A stretch of DNA of 64,000 bases from Pseudomonas oryzihabitans (GCF_001518815.1 NZ_CP013987.1:1653001-1717000); one strand, 5' to 3'. Shown: positions 8,902 through 23,695, counted from the first letter of the stretch. A program made the numbers and translations. Notes: generated by a model not told the origin, from the sequence alone.

Positions 8902-9549
8902 ATGTCACCGTCCCTCGCCGATATGCGTCGCGACTACACCCGCGACGGCCTGACCGAAGCCCAGGCACCCGCTGATCCCTATGCCCTCTTCGGGCAGTGG
9001 TTCGAAGAGGCGGTGCGTACCGAGCAGCCGCCCGTCGAAGCCAATGCCTGCTGGCTCGCCACCGTCGATGGCGAAGGGCAACCCCATTGCCGCGTGTTGC
9101 TGCTCAAGGGCGTCGATGCCCAGGGCTTCGTCTTCTATACCAACTACGACAGCGCCAAGGGCCAGCAACTGGCGGCTCAGCCGCGGGCGGCCATGACCTT
9201 CTTCTGGCCGGCGCTGGAGCGTCAGGTGCGGATCGAGGGGCTGGTGGAGCAGGTCTCCGCCGAGGAGTCCGATGCCTACTACCGGGTCCGCCCGCTGGGC
9301 AGTCGCCTCGGCGCCTGGGCTTCGCCGCAGAGCCAGGTCATCGCCAATCGCTATGAGCTGGAGCAGCGCTTGACCGAGGTGCAGCAGCGGTTCGTCGACA
9401 GTGAACCCAGTCGCCCGCCGTTCTGGGGTGGTTATCGCCTCAAGCCGCAGCGCATCGAATTCTGGCAGGGGCGCTCCAGTCGCCTGCACGATCGCCTGGA
9501 CTACCAGCGCACCGAAGACGGGTGGCAGCGCCAGCGACTGGCACCGTAG
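8902..9549 (+). CDS. pdxH: Pyridoxamine 5'-phosphate oxidase
   Basis: The 215-residue FMN enzyme oxidises pyridoxine/pyridoxamine 5'-phosphate to pyridoxal phosphate. It has the family landmarks: YTRDGLTE near the N-terminus, RVLLLKGVD and [13 protein letters not shown] for FMN binding, and the C-terminal signature [25 protein letters not shown], which binds substrate phosphate. Length equals E. coli PdxH. AGGAGACCTCC ends just before ATG. It appears monocistronic, and the protein is cytoplasmic. Confidence 0.96.
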   Translation: MSPSLADMRRDYTRDGLTEAQAPADPYALFGQWFEEAVRTEQPPVEANACWLATVDGEGQPHCRVLLLKGVDAQGFVFYTNYDSAKGQQLAAQPRAAMTFFWPALERQVRIEGLVEQVSAEESDAYYRVRPLGSRLGAWASPQSQVIANRYELEQRLTEVQQRFVDSEPSRPPFWGGYRLKPQRIEFWQGRSSRLHDRLDYQRTEDGWQRQRLAP

Positions 9550-9592
9550 GACGGTAGCCTCGCGAACGGGCAGCAAGCGGATACGCGACGCC

Positions 9593-9619
9593 GCGGTACC
9601 AGCGGTACCAGCGGTACTC
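9593..9619. repeat. Three tandem 9-mers (GCGGTACCA)
   Basis: GCGGTACCA occurs at 9593-9601 and 9602-9610, and GCGGTACTC at 9611-9619. It lies in the 270-base gap between pdxH and the SlyB-like gene. The remainder of the gap holds no supported gene. Confidence 0.7.
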
Positions 9620-9819
9620 AGGGATTCCGAGCATTGCCCAGGCCTGCCGGGATGGACGCGCAGCCGTTTTGCTGGTCATTCTTAAGGCGTTCGCAAGGTA
9701 CCGTCGTTACAGTCGCCGGAAACCTCCCCGGATGCCCTGGGTCAAGGATAATAGCGATCCGTATCCTGAGGTCCGCCCACTGCGGCCCCCTGTCTTTAAT
9801 CTGCCTTTGGAGTTGCCTC

Positions 9820-10284
9820 ATGAACAGAGTCCTACAACTCGCCGCTTCCCTGACCGCCGTCGCCCTGCTGGCAGGCTGCGCATCCGATCAGTCCGGCGAC
9901 GTCTATTCGCGCGATGAGGCCAGGCAGGTACAGACCGTCCGCACCGGTACCATCACCGCGCTGCGCCCGGTCACCATCGAAGGCACCAAGTCGCCCATCG
10001 GTGCCGGTGCTGGCGCCGTGGTAGGCGGCATTGGCGGCAGTGCCATCGGCGGCGGTCGTGGCAGTTTCGTGACCGCCATCATCGGTGCGGTCGCCGGCGG
10101 CCTGCTGGGCTCGGCCACCGAAGAGGGCTTCACCAAGGCCAATGGCGTCGAGATCACCGTGAAGGAAGACGACGGCGGCTCGCGTGCCTATGTGCAAGCG
10201 GTCAACAAGGGCGAGATCTTCCGCGTCGGCGAGCGGGTGCGCATCCTGACCGTGAACGGCACCAGCCGCGTCGCGCCCAACTGA
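9820..10284 (+). CDS. SlyB/PcpA-like glycine-zipper lipoprotein
   Basis: The 154-residue outer-membrane lipoprotein has lipobox LAGC (Cys19 or so), then a glycine-zipper 2TM segment (about 60-105: GAGAGAVVGGIGGSAIGGG and the repeat GAVAGGLLGS) and a C-terminal beta-rich domain ending VNGTSRVAPN. The family stabilises the outer membrane, often under PhoPQ-type control. The ATG at 9820 fits the signal peptide and follows TTTGGAG; a longer frame from 9634 lacks one. A strong terminator follows. Confidence 0.85.
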   Translation: MNRVLQLAASLTAVALLAGCASDQSGDVYSRDEARQVQTVRTGTITALRPVTIEGTKSPIGAGAGAVVGGIGGSAIGGGRGSFVTAIIGAVAGGLLGSATEEGFTKANGVEITVKEDDGGSRAYVQAVNKGEIFRVGERVRILTVNGTSRVAPN

Positions 10285-10326
10285 TCGGCCTGACGTACCT
10301 TCGGGTACGTCCATGCCCTTCCAGAG

Positions 10327-10374
10327 CGGGTGTCCGAATCGCTAGACTGCGAATCGGACACCCGTTTGCGTTTT
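10327..10374 (+). terminator. Terminator of the SlyB-like gene
   Basis: A 16-bp stem with one A-A mismatch (CGGGTGTCCGAATCGC 10327-10342; GCGAATCGGACACCCG 10349-10364) has a 6-base loop and the tail TTTGCGTTTT. A smaller TTCG-tetraloop hairpin (ACGTACC/GGTACGT) lies just upstream at about 10293-10310. Confidence 0.8.
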
Positions 10375-10388
10375 CGCCCGTAAATAGT

Positions 10389-10409
10389 TGTCGCCTGGGC
10401 GCAATGCCG
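10389..10409 (+). promoter_or_regulatory. ArgR-like half-site before the AST operon
   Basis: TGTCGC-N8-AA at 10389-10404 fits the published P. aeruginosa ArgR half-site TGTCGC-N8-AA-N5 exactly. ArgR normally binds two such half-sites in tandem; the flanking TTTCGC at about 10372 and GGTCGTC at about 10418 are poor matches. The position, 67-82 bases before the astC start, suits activation by ArgR with arginine. Confidence 0.45.
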
Positions 10410-10470
10410 CGCCCGGAGGTCGTCCTACAATCCCCCTCAGTCACCGCCGTGATCGGCAGGAGAAACCCCG

Positions 10471-11691
10471 ATGTCCGCTTCTCAACCCAACGTGCAACGC
10501 GCCGCCTTCGATGAGGTGATGGTCCCGACCTACGCCCCTGCCGCGTTCATTCCGGTGCGAGGAGAGGGCTCCCGCGTCTGGGACCAGGCCGATCGCGAGT
10601 ACGTGGATTTCGCCGGCGGCATCGCCGTCAGCGCCCTGGGCCATGGCCATCCAGCGCTGATCAACGCCCTGACCGAGCAGGCCGGCAAGCTCTGGCACGT
10701 CTCCAATATCTACACCAACGAGCCCGCCCTGCGTCTGGCGCGCAAGCTGGTGGATCACACCTTCGCCGACCGGGTGTTCTTCGCCAACTCCGGCGCGGAA
10801 GCCAACGAGGCGGCCTGCAAGCTGGCCCGTCGCTATGGCCATGACGTCAGCGGCGGCAGCCGCTACGAGATCGTCGCCGCCACTAATAGCTTCCACGGCC
10901 GTACCCTGTTCACCGTAAGCGTCGGTGGCCAGCCCAAGTATTCCGATGGTTTCGGTCCCAAGATCGAAGGCATCCGCCATGTGCCCTTCAACGACCTGGC
11001 CGCCCTCGAAGCCGTGGTGTCGGACAAGACCTGCGCCGTCATCCTCGAACCCATCCAGGGCGAGGGCGGCGTGCTGCCGGCCGACCAGGCCTACCTCGAA
11101 GGCGCCCGCCGCCTGTGCGACGCCCAGGGCGCGCTGTTGATCTTCGACGAGGTGCAGAGCGGCGTTGGTCGTAGCGGTCATCTCTACGCCTACCAGCACT
11201 ACGGCGTGGTGCCGGACATCCTCACCACCGCCAAGAGCATCGGCGGTGGCTTCCCGCTGGCGGCCATGCTGACCACCGACAAGGTCGCCCAGCATTTCAG
11301 CGCGGGCGTGCATGGCAGCACCTACGGCGGCAATCCGCTGGGCTGCGCCGTCGGCGCCGCGCTGCTGGACATCGTCGCCACGCCGGAAACCCTGGCTGGC
11401 GTAGCCGCTCGCCATCAGCGCTTTGTCGCCGGCCTGGAGCAGCTCAACGCCCGCTATAGCCTGTTCGAGCAGGTTCGCGGCCTGGGTCTCCTGATCGGCG
11501 CGGTGCTCAACGACAGCTGGAAGGGGCGTGCCAAGGACATCGTCACCGCCGCCAACGAGGAAGGCCTGATGATCCTCCAGGCCGGCCCGGACGTGCTGCG
11601 CATGGCGCCAAGCCTGATCATCCCCGAGGCGGACATCGACGAAGGCCTGGCCCGCCTGGATCGCGCCCTGGCGCGCCTCACCCAAGGCTAA
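10471..11691 (+). CDS. astC: Succinylornithine / acetylornithine aminotransferase
   Basis: The 406-residue PLP enzyme (AruC/AstC, ArgD family) transfers the amino group of N2-succinylornithine to 2-oxoglutarate, step 3 of the AST pathway; the Pseudomonas enzyme also serves arginine synthesis. Landmarks are [15 protein letters not shown] (phosphate binding), [19 protein letters not shown] and the PLP lysine in [11 protein letters not shown] (about residue 255). GGCAGGAGAAACCCCG precedes ATG. It is the first gene of the operon, 62 bases before aruF. Confidence 0.93.
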   Translation: MSASQPNVQRAAFDEVMVPTYAPAAFIPVRGEGSRVWDQADREYVDFAGGIAVSALGHGHPALINALTEQAGKLWHVSNIYTNEPALRLARKLVDHTFADRVFFANSGAEANEAACKLARRYGHDVSGGSRYEIVAATNSFHGRTLFTVSVGGQPKYSDGFGPKIEGIRHVPFNDLAALEAVVSDKTCAVILEPIQGEGGVLPADQAYLEGARRLCDAQGALLIFDEVQSGVGRSGHLYAYQHYGVVPDILTTAKSIGGGFPLAAMLTTDKVAQHFSAGVHGSTYGGNPLGCAVGAALLDIVATPETLAGVAARHQRFVAGLEQLNARYSLFEQVRGLGLLIGAVLNDSWKGRAKDIVTAANEEGLMILQAGPDVLRMAPSLIIPEADIDEGLARLDRALARLTQG

Positions 11692-11753
11692 TCTCCGGAC
11701 GCGGGACGCGTACCGCTGGCATCCAGGGATGGATCCGTACACAAGGAGTTCTC

Positions 11754-12773
11754 ATGCTGGTAATGCGCCCTGCGCGCGCGGCGGATCTGCCCCTGGTCCA
11801 GCGGCTCGCCGCGGATAGCCCGGTTGGCGTCACCTCGCTGCCCGACAACCCCGAACGGTTGCGCGACAAGATCCGCACCTCGGAGTCGTCGCTGGCGGCC
11901 GAGGTGGGCTTTCATGGCGAGGAGAGCTATTTCTTCGTGCTCGAAGACACCACCAGCGGCGAGCTGCTGGGCTGTTCGGCCATCGTCGCCTCGGCGGGCT
12001 TCTCCGAACCCTTCTACAGCTTTCGCAACGAGACCTTCATCCATGCCTCGCGCGAGCTGAAGATCCACAACAAGGTGCATGTGCTGTCGCTCTGTCACGA
12101 CCTGACCGGCAACAGCGTGCTGAGCAGCTTCTACGTCCAGCGCCCGCTGCTCGACACCCCCCACGCCGAACTCAACTCCCGTGCCCGGCTGCTGTTCATG
12201 GCCGCCCACCCGGCGCGTTTCGCCGAGACGGTGGTGGTGGAGATCGTCGGCCTGGCGGACGATGACGGCGAATCGCCGTTCTGGAACGGGGTAGGGCGCA
12301 ACTTCTTCGACCTGGACTACACCACCGCCGAGCGGCTGTCCGGGCAGAGGAGCCGCACCTTTCTCGCCGAGTTGATGCCGACCTATCCGCTCTATGTGCC
12401 CCTGCTGCCCGACAGTGCTCAGGAAGCCATGGGCCAGGTGCACCCGCGCGCGCAGATTACCTTCGACATCCTCAGTCGCGAAGGCTTCGAGACCGACAAC
12501 TACATCGACATTTTCGATGGCGGCCCGACCTTGCACGCCCGCACCACGGCCATCCGGTCCATCGCCGAGAGCCGTCTCGCACCGGTGAGCGAGGGCGCAG
12601 TGGCGCCCGAGGACGCGCCCTGGTTCCTGATCGCCAACGATGGCCTGGAGAATTTCCGGGCGCTGGCCACGCCACTGCGCTGGGCTCCCGGTGAGTCCGT
12701 CGTCCTTTCCCCCGAGCAGATCGCCACCCTGGAGATCGCCGAAGGCGACCGGGTTCGTCTGGTAGCGCTGTAG
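11754..12773 (+). CDS. aruF: Arginine/ornithine N-succinyltransferase, alpha subunit
   Basis: The 339-residue AstA-family protein (AruF) uses succinyl-CoA to succinylate arginine, step 1 of AST catabolism. The start MLVMRPARAADLPLVQRLA and SPVGVTSLPDN fit AruF. Conserved blocks SRELKIHNKVHVLSLCHDLTG and FIAELMP-like TFLAELMPTYPLYVPLLP recur in aruG, which shows that the two are diverged duplicates. An AAGGAG site lies at 11742-11747. Pseudomonas uses an AruF-AruG heteromer where enterics use one AstA. Confidence 0.94.
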   Translation: MLVMRPARAADLPLVQRLAADSPVGVTSLPDNPERLRDKIRTSESSLAAEVGFHGEESYFFVLEDTTSGELLGCSAIVASAGFSEPFYSFRNETFIHASRELKIHNKVHVLSLCHDLTGNSVLSSFYVQRPLLDTPHAELNSRARLLFMAAHPARFAETVVVEIVGLADDDGESPFWNGVGRNFFDLDYTTAERLSGQRSRTFLAELMPTYPLYVPLLPDSAQEAMGQVHPRAQITFDILSREGFETDNYIDIFDGGPTLHARTTAIRSIAESRLAPVSEGAVAPEDAPWFLIANDGLENFRALATPLRWAPGESVVLSPEQIATLEIAEGDRVRLVAL

Positions 12774-12799
12774 CCGACCCTAGCGTCTTTGGAGGTCCG

Positions 12800-13807
12800 A
12801 TGATCGTCCGTCCCGTTACCCGTGCCGATGTGCCCGCGCTGCTGCAACTGGCGCAAGCGGCCGGTGCCGGTCTCACCACGCTGCCCGCCAGCGAAGAACG
12901 CCTGGCGCAGCGGGTGGAAAACGCCGAACGCAGTTTCCTGCAGCAGGCGCAGCCTGCCGATGCCGACTATCTCTTCGCCTTGGAAGACGAGGGTGAGGTC
13001 ATCGGCATCGCCGGGATCGCCGCCGCCCTGGGGCTGCGCGAACCCTGGTACAACTACCGGGTCGGCCTGACGGTGAGCGCCTCGCGTGAACTGGACATCC
13101 ACCGGCAGATTCCCACGCTGTTCCTGGCCAACGACATGACCGGCAGCTCCGAGCTCTGCTCGCTGTTCCTGCGCGCCGATCGCCGTGGTGGGGCCGCCGG
13201 GCGGCTGCTGTCCAAGTCGCGCTTCCTGTTCATCGCCGAATTCCGCGAGCTGTTCGCCGAGCGCATCATCGCCGAATTGCGCGGCATGTCCGACGGTAAC
13301 GGCCAGTCGCCGTTCTGGGAGGGCCTGGGCCGGCATTTCTTCAAGATGGAATTCTCCCAGGCGGACTATCTCACCGGCATCGGCAACCGCGGCTTCATCG
13401 CCGAACTCATGCCGCGCTTTCCGCTGTACACCTGCTTCCTGTCGCAAGAGGCGCGTCAGGTGATCGGGCGGGTGCACCCGGACACCGAGGCGGCTCGTCG
13501 GCTGCTGGAGGCCGAGGGCTTCAACTACCAGGGCTACGTCGACATCTTCGACGCTGGCCCGACCCTGGAGGCGGAAACCGCCAAGGTGCGGGCGATCCGT
13601 GACAGCCAGCGCCTGGTGCTGGCGGTGGGTACGCCTGGCGATGACGCTGAGGTCTATCTGATCCACAACCGCAAATGTCAGGACTGCCGCATCACCAGCG
13701 CCCGTGCTCGCCTGGCGGCCGGCACCCTGGTGGTCGACCTGGCCACCGCCCGCGAGCTGCGGCTGATGGCCGGCGCCCAGGTGCGCGCCGTGCGCCTGAT
13801 GCCTTGA
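12800..13807 (+). CDS. aruG: Arginine N-succinyltransferase, beta subunit
   Basis: The 335-residue partner of AruF shares the blocks MIVRPVTRADVPALLQLA, ASRELDIHRQIPTLFLANDMTG, SPFWEGLGRHFF and GYVDIFDAGPTLEAE. These mark it as the catalytic AstA type. It starts 26 bases after aruF with GGAGG upstream and ends 9 bases before astD, so translation is probably coupled. Confidence 0.94.
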   Translation: MIVRPVTRADVPALLQLAQAAGAGLTTLPASEERLAQRVENAERSFLQQAQPADADYLFALEDEGEVIGIAGIAAALGLREPWYNYRVGLTVSASRELDIHRQIPTLFLANDMTGSSELCSLFLRADRRGGAAGRLLSKSRFLFIAEFRELFAERIIAELRGMSDGNGQSPFWEGLGRHFFKMEFSQADYLTGIGNRGFIAELMPRFPLYTCFLSQEARQVIGRVHPDTEAARRLLEAEGFNYQGYVDIFDAGPTLEAETAKVRAIRDSQRLVLAVGTPGDDAEVYLIHNRKCQDCRITSARARLAAGTLVVDLATARELRLMAGAQVRAVRLMP

Positions 13808-16638
<2,831 letters not shown>

Positions 16639-16652
16639 CGCCCGGAGTTTCC

Positions 16653-16949
16653 ATGAGCGACCGTCTCGACCTGATCCTCGAACCTACCGCCGACGAGCAG
16701 CAGACGCTGCAAGTCCAGCGCCTGGCCATCCGCCTGGCCGGCCGCGACCTCTGGCTGGAAGCCGACGGCAGCGGCGGTCTCAACATCTTCGCCGACTCCC
16801 AGGACGACGAAGAACAGACCCCGGTCCTGGTGCTGCGGCCCCAGGCCCTCAATGCCCTGGGGCTGTCCATCGCCCTGGAAACCTTCGCCGACGAAGGCGA
16901 TGAGAATCATGTGCATGACGCCGATTGCGGTTGCGGCCACGATCATTGA
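16653..16949 (+). CDS. Small AST-operon protein with His/Cys-rich tail (PA0900-like)
   Basis: The 98-residue acidic cytoplasmic protein lies between astB and astE, as PA0900 does in P. aeruginosa. The last 16 residues (DENHVHDADCGCGHDH) supply four His and two Cys and look like a metal-binding tail. The body is a short mixed domain with LAIRLAGRDLWLEADG. Function is unknown; delivery of zinc to AstE, a zinc enzyme encoded next, is a speculation suggested only by position. The ribosome site is GGAG 8 bases before ATG. Confidence 0.7.
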   Translation: MSDRLDLILEPTADEQQTLQVQRLAIRLAGRDLWLEADGSGGLNIFADSQDDEEQTPVLVLRPQALNALGLSIALETFADEGDENHVHDADCGCGHDH

Positions 16950-16986
16950 GTATCTAGCTCCGACACGTCGCTCAGCGGAGTAGAGC

Positions 16987-17994
16987 ATGGCTGCATCTGA
17001 ACGTTATCGGTTGGCGCTTGGCCGCCTGCTGGACCTGACCCTGGCCGGCCGCGAGCCGACCGAGAAGATTCAACTGACTGCCGACGGCACCCGTCTCCAC
17101 TGGCTGACCGAAGGCGTGCTGGAAGTCACTCCGCCGGTGGCGCGCGACAACCACCTGGACCTGCTGCTCTCGGCGGGTATCCATGGCAACGAGACGGCGC
17201 CCATGGAGCTGCTCGACGAGTTGCTCGGCGGCATCGCCAGCGGAGCCCTGCGTCCTGCCTGCCGAATGCTGTTCATGTTCGGCAATCCCGATGCTATGCG
17301 CCGCGGCACCCGCTATGTCGAGCAGGATCTGAATCGCTTGTTCAACGGTCGCCATGCCCAGGCCGAAGGCTCCGAGGCCCAACGTGCCAACGATCTCGAG
17401 CGCCTGTCCGCGCAGTTCTTCAGCAAGCCTGATCGGGCCCGACTGCACTACGACCTGCACACCGCGCTGCGCGCCTCGGCGCTGCCGCGCTTCGCCCTCT
17501 ATCCCTGGAGTGCCGGGCGCGAGCATTCGGAAGCCGAGTTGCAGCGCCTGGAAGCCGCCGGCATCGAAGCCGTGCTGCTCTATGACAAACCCGGTATCAC
17601 CTTCAGCGCCTACACCTACGCCGAATGCCAGGCCGAAGCCCTGACCCTGGAGCTGGGCCAGGCCCGTCCCTTCGGCGAGAACAGCGAACTCGACCTGAGC
17701 CGCCTGCGGCTGCTGCTCGAAGCCCTGATCGAAGGCCGTGAAGCCGAACTGCCGCCGCCGGATTCCTCGCTGCTGAGATTCCGGGTCGCGCGCCAGGTGT
17801 ACAAGTCCAGTCCGCGCTTCCAGCTGCACCTGGCAGACGACGTGGCCAACTTCTCGCCGCTGCGCCAGGGTTCGCTGCTGGCCGAGGATGGCAGCGAGCG
17901 CTGGATCGTCGACGAGGCCGAGGCGCGCATCATCTTCCCCAACCCCAAGGTCGCCGTCGGCCTGCGGGCCGGGCTCATCGTGGTCCCGGCATAA
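16987..17994 (+). CDS. astE: Succinylglutamate desuccinylase
   Basis: The 335-residue zinc carboxypeptidase-like enzyme (AspA/AstE family) releases succinate and glutamate, the last AST step. Zinc ligands are in GIHGNETAP (His/Glu, about 62-65) and DLHTA (about 158), and the catalytic Glu is in [13 protein letters not shown] (about 221). Gap to the preceding gene is 37 bases and to ltaE 12 bases. It carries a rare AGA codon at 17776. Confidence 0.95.
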   Translation: MAASERYRLALGRLLDLTLAGREPTEKIQLTADGTRLHWLTEGVLEVTPPVARDNHLDLLLSAGIHGNETAPMELLDELLGGIASGALRPACRMLFMFGNPDAMRRGTRYVEQDLNRLFNGRHAQAEGSEAQRANDLERLSAQFFSKPDRARLHYDLHTALRASALPRFALYPWSAGREHSEAELQRLEAAGIEAVLLYDKPGITFSAYTYAECQAEALTLELGQARPFGENSELDLSRLRLLLEALIEGREAELPPPDSSLLRFRVARQVYKSSPRFQLHLADDVANFSPLRQGSLLAEDGSERWIVDEAEARIIFPNPKVAVGLRAGLIVVPA

Positions 17995-18006
17995 GGAGCG
18001 GCCTGC

Positions 18007-19005
18007 ATGATCGATCTGCGCAGCGATACCGTCACCCAGCCCACGCCGGCCATGCGCCAGGCGATGCTGGACGCCGAACTCGGCGATGACGTCTATGGCG
18101 AAGACCCGACTGTCACCCGGCTGGAGCAGCGTCTGGCGGGCGATCTCGGCCTGGAGGCCGGACTCTTCGTGCCCAGCGGCACCATGAGCAATCTGCTCGG
18201 CCTGCTGGCGCACTGCGAGCGGGGCGACGAATACCTCGTCGGCCAGCAGGCGCATACCTACAAGTACGAAGGCGGGGGCGCCGCGGTGCTCGGCTCCATC
18301 CAGCCGCAGCCCATCGAGATGGCCGCCGACGGCAGCCTGGACCTCGACCTGGTGCGCAGCTACATCAAGGCCGATGACTTCCACTTCGCCCGCACGCGAT
18401 TGCTGGCGCTGGAAAACACCATGCATGGCAAGGTCCTGCCGCTGGCCTATCTGGCGGCGGCACGCGCCTTTACCCGGGAGCACGGTTTGTCCCTGCACCT
18501 GGACGGCGCGCGGCTGTACAACGCTGCGGTCAAGCTGGGCGTACCGGTGCGCGAGATCAGCCAGCATTTCGATTCGGTGTCGATCTGCCTGTCCAAGGGC
18601 CTCGGTGCGCCGGTGGGTTCGGTGCTCTGCGGCGATGCTGCCCTGATCGCCAAGGCGCGTCGCTGGCGCAAGGTGGTCGGTGGCGGTATGCGCCAGGCCG
18701 GCATGCTGGCTGCGGCGGGGCTGCATGCCCTCGATCACCAGGTCGAGCGTCTGGCCGAAGACCACGCCCATGCCGCCCAGCTCGGCACTGCCCTGGCCGA
18801 ACTCGGCTACCAGGTGGAGCCGGTGCAGACCAACATGGTCTACCTCGCCATGGGTAACGAAGCAACCGCCCTGCAGGCCTTCCTCGCCGCACGCGGCATC
18901 CGCATCAGTCCGGCTCCACGCCTGCGGCTGGTCACCCATCTGGACGTCAGCGCCGCCGATATCGAGGCGGCCGTCGCCGCTTTCGCCGCCTACCGCCGCC
19001 GCTAA
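18007..19005 (+). CDS. ltaE: Low-specificity L-threonine aldolase
   Basis: The 332-residue PLP enzyme cleaves threonine or allo-threonine to glycine and acetaldehyde. It begins [12 protein letters not shown] and contains [11 protein letters not shown] and [12 protein letters not shown]. The PLP lysine is in [16 protein letters not shown] (about 199). It starts 12 bases after astE with AAGGAGCGGCC, so it may ride on the AST transcript. P. aeruginosa has the same order (PA0902). Confidence 0.92.
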   Translation: MIDLRSDTVTQPTPAMRQAMLDAELGDDVYGEDPTVTRLEQRLAGDLGLEAGLFVPSGTMSNLLGLLAHCERGDEYLVGQQAHTYKYEGGGAAVLGSIQPQPIEMAADGSLDLDLVRSYIKADDFHFARTRLLALENTMHGKVLPLAYLAAARAFTREHGLSLHLDGARLYNAAVKLGVPVREISQHFDSVSICLSKGLGAPVGSVLCGDAALIAKARRWRKVVGGGMRQAGMLAAAGLHALDHQVERLAEDHAHAAQLGTALAELGYQVEPVQTNMVYLAMGNEATALQAFLAARGIRISPAPRLRLVTHLDVSAADIEAAVAAFAAYRRR

Positions 19006-19190
19006 GTCTTCCGACGACGTTTTTCCTGCGCAACCGGGGCGACACCGGGGCGCAGGCGTCGATATACTCCCAGGCATGCGTGTCCGTTTTCCGCACGTGC
19101 CGCGTCTGCGGCGCCCGCTCCGTTCGTCTCGTCTGCGATCCAGTCGGATGCCCGTCACGCGCGTCGAAAAGCCCATTGTCTGGAATGAAT

Positions 19191-21815
<2,625 letters not shown>

Positions 21816-21899
21816 GAGCGCTACGGGTCGCCGGGGAGGGCGGCCCGCTTCCTCCCTCAACAACATGAATCAGATTTTTCTGCGGACGGGCAGCAAGCA

Positions 21900-23135
21900 A
21901 TGGCATTGATCGTACAGAAATTCGGCGGTACCTCGGTGGGTACGGTGGAGCGTATCGAGCAGGTCGCCGACAAGGTGAAACGCTTCCACGAAGCAGGTGA
22001 CCAGATCGTCGTGGTGGTGTCGGCCATGAGCGGCGAGACCAACCGTTTGATCGGCCTCGCCAAGCAGATTATGGAGCAACCCGATCCGCGCGAGCTGGAT
22101 GTCATGGTTTCCACGGGTGAGCAGGTCACCATCGGTCTGCTGACCATGGCGCTGCTCAAGCGCGGCGTCCAGGCGGTCTCCTACACGGGCAGCCAGGTGC
22201 GCATCCTTACCGACAGCGCGCACACCAAGGCACGTATCCAGCAGATCGACGATGCCCGCATCCGCGCCGACCTCAAGGCACGCAAGGTCGTGGTCGTAGC
22301 CGGCTTCCAGGGCGTCGACGAGCAGGGCAACATCACCACCCTGGGCCGTGGTGGCTCCGACACCACGGGCGTGGCCCTGGCGGCCGCGCTGAAGGCCGAC
22401 GAATGCCAGATCTACACCGACGTCGACGGCGTCTACACCACCGATCCGCGCGTGGTGCCCCAGGCCCAGCGGCTGGACAAGATCACCTTCGAGGAAATGC
22501 TGGAAATGGCCAGCCTCGGCTCCAAGGTGCTGCAGATCCGCTCGGTGGAATTCGCCGGCAAATACAACGTGCCGCTGCGCGTGTTGCACAGCTTTCAGGA
22601 GGGTCCGGGCACCCTCATTACCCTTGATGAAGAGGAATCCATGGAACAGCCGATCATCTCCGGCATCGCCTTCAACCGTGACGAAGCCAAGCTGACCATT
22701 CGCGGTGTGCCGGATACCCCCGGCGTGGCCTTCAAGATCCTCGGCCCGATCAGCGCGGCCAACATCGAAGTCGACATGATCGTGCAGAACGTCGCGCACG
22801 ATAACACCACCGACTTCACCTTCACCGTGCACCGCAACGACTACCAGGCGGCCCTAGAGATCCTCAAGCGCACCGGTGTCGAGATCGGTGCCCGTGAGTC
22901 CGTGGGCGACATCAAGATCGCCAAGGTCTCCATCGTCGGCGTCGGCATGAGATCCCATGCCGGGGTAGCCAGCCAGATGTTCGAAGCCCTGGCCAAGGAG
23001 AGCATCAACATCCAGATGATCTCCACCTCCGAGATCAAGGTCTCGGTGGTCATCGAGGAGAAATACCTGGAGCTGGCCGTCCGCGCGCTGCACACCGCTT
23101 TCGAACTCGACGCCCCCGCACGCGGCGTGGAGTGA
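21900..23135 (+). CDS. lysC: Aspartate kinase
   Basis: The 411-residue enzyme phosphorylates aspartate at the entry to lysine, threonine and methionine synthesis. The kinase domain (1-240) has KFGGTSVG at 7-14, a hallmark Mg-ATP site, and SGRGGSDTTGVALA-type GRGGSDTTGV near 150. Two ACT domains (about 265-400) bind lysine and threonine for feedback control. An internal ATG at 22641 after AGAGGA probably starts the beta subunit. It lies 84 bases after alaS. Confidence 0.96.
   Translation: MALIVQKFGGTSVGTVERIEQVADKVKRFHEAGDQIVVVVSAMSGETNRLIGLAKQIMEQPDPRELDVMVSTGEQVTIGLLTMALLKRGVQAVSYTGSQVRILTDSAHTKARIQQIDDARIRADLKARKVVVVAGFQGVDEQGNITTLGRGGSDTTGVALAAALKADECQIYTDVDGVYTTDPRVVPQAQRLDKITFEEMLEMASLGSKVLQIRSVEFAGKYNVPLRVLHSFQEGPGTLITLDEEESMEQPIISGIAFNRDEAKLTIRGVPDTPGVAFKILGPISAANIEVDMIVQNVAHDNTTDFTFTVHRNDYQAALEILKRTGVEIGARESVGDIKIAKVSIVGVGMRSHAGVASQMFEALAKESINIQMISTSEIKVSVVIEEKYLELAVRALHTAFELDAPARGVE
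22631..23135 (+). other. lysC: Internal ribosome site and start for the LysC beta subunit
   Basis: AGAGGAATCC at 22631-22640 directly precedes an in-frame ATG at 22641. The 164-residue product MEQPIISGIAFNRDEAK... would be exactly the tandem ACT regulatory region. Alpha2-beta2 aspartokinases made from overlapping frames are established in Bacillus and Corynebacterium; here it is inference from the well-placed ribosome site. Confidence 0.6.
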
Positions 23136-23188
23136 CCCTGCAAGCGAGGTCCCTGCCACAGGGGCCTCATCTATCGCCCCGGTCTGCG

Positions 23189-23216
23189 GAACTTTACTTG
23201 CATGGACAGAGGTCAA
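23189..23216 (+). promoter_or_regulatory. AlgU/SigE-type promoter before rsmA
   Basis: GAACTT at 23189-23194 matches the -35 of AlgU-class promoters. The spacer of 16-17 bases ends at GGTCA/GTCAA (23211-23216), a fair match to the TCTGA/TCAAA type -10. P. aeruginosa rsmA is known to be partly AlgU-dependent, which supports the call. Distance to the rsmA ATG is about 77 bases. Confidence 0.5.
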
Positions 23217-23292
23217 TAGCGACTAGAAGGTCCATTCAGGGATCGTTTCGGCTTTTACGTGCAGACTGGGTTAAACGCTCAAGGAGAATGGA

Positions 23293-23478
23293 ATGCTTAT
23301 TTTGACTCGTCGGGTTGGTGAGACCCTGATGGTGGGTGACGAAGTCACTGTGACGGTGCTGGGGGTCAAGGGCAACCAGGTCCGTATCGGCGTCAATGCA
23401 CCCAAGGAAGTCGCGGTTCATCGCGAGGAAATCTACCAGCGCATCCAGAAGGAAAAGGACCAAGAACCAAACCACTGA
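23293..23478 (+). CDS. rsmA: Global post-transcriptional regulator RsmA/CsrA
   Basis: The 61-residue protein differs little from P. aeruginosa RsmA. It begins [18 protein letters not shown], has the [11 protein letters not shown] beta strand, the RNA-contact residue in HREEI (Arg44) and tail EKDQEPNH. The dimer binds GGA motifs in mRNA leaders and is titrated by RsmY/RsmZ RNAs. CAAGGAGAATGGA places AAGGAG 7 bases before ATG. It keeps the lysC-rsmA-tRNA-Ser order of the genus. Confidence 0.98.
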   Translation: MLILTRRVGETLMVGDEVTVTVLGVKGNQVRIGVNAPKEVAVHREEIYQRIQKEKDQEPNH

Positions 23479-23498
23479 TTTTTTTTGAATTTTTCTCT

Positions 23499-23526
23499 TT
23501 GCAAACGGGCAAACCTTCGATATAGT
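23499..23526 (+). promoter_or_regulatory. Sigma-70 promoter of tRNA-Ser
   Basis: TTGCAA (23499-23504), a 16-base spacer and TATAGT (23521-23526) lie 14 bases before the mature tRNA 5' end. The GC-rich discriminator TTCGCCCCG fits a stringently controlled stable-RNA promoter. Confidence 0.65.
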
Positions 23527-23539
23527 TTCGCCCCGTTGC

Positions 23540-23630
23540 GGTGAGGTGGCCGAGTGGCCGAAGGCGCTCCCCTGCTAAGGGAGTACACCTCAAAAGGGTG
23601 TCGAGGGTTCGAATCCCTCCCTCACCGCCA
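23540..23630 (+). tRNA. tRNA-Ser (anticodon GCT)
   Basis: The 91-base type II tRNA has acceptor GGTGAGG/CCTCACC, anticodon GCT at 23574-23576 in loop CTGCTAA, a long variable arm, T-loop GTTCGAATC, discriminator G and an encoded CCA. Confidence 0.97.
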
Positions 23631-23695
23631 TTTGCTTCAAACTGGCTCCGCTGTACTGACCAAATGGTAAGTACCTGATAAACAAGCAAATTTGC

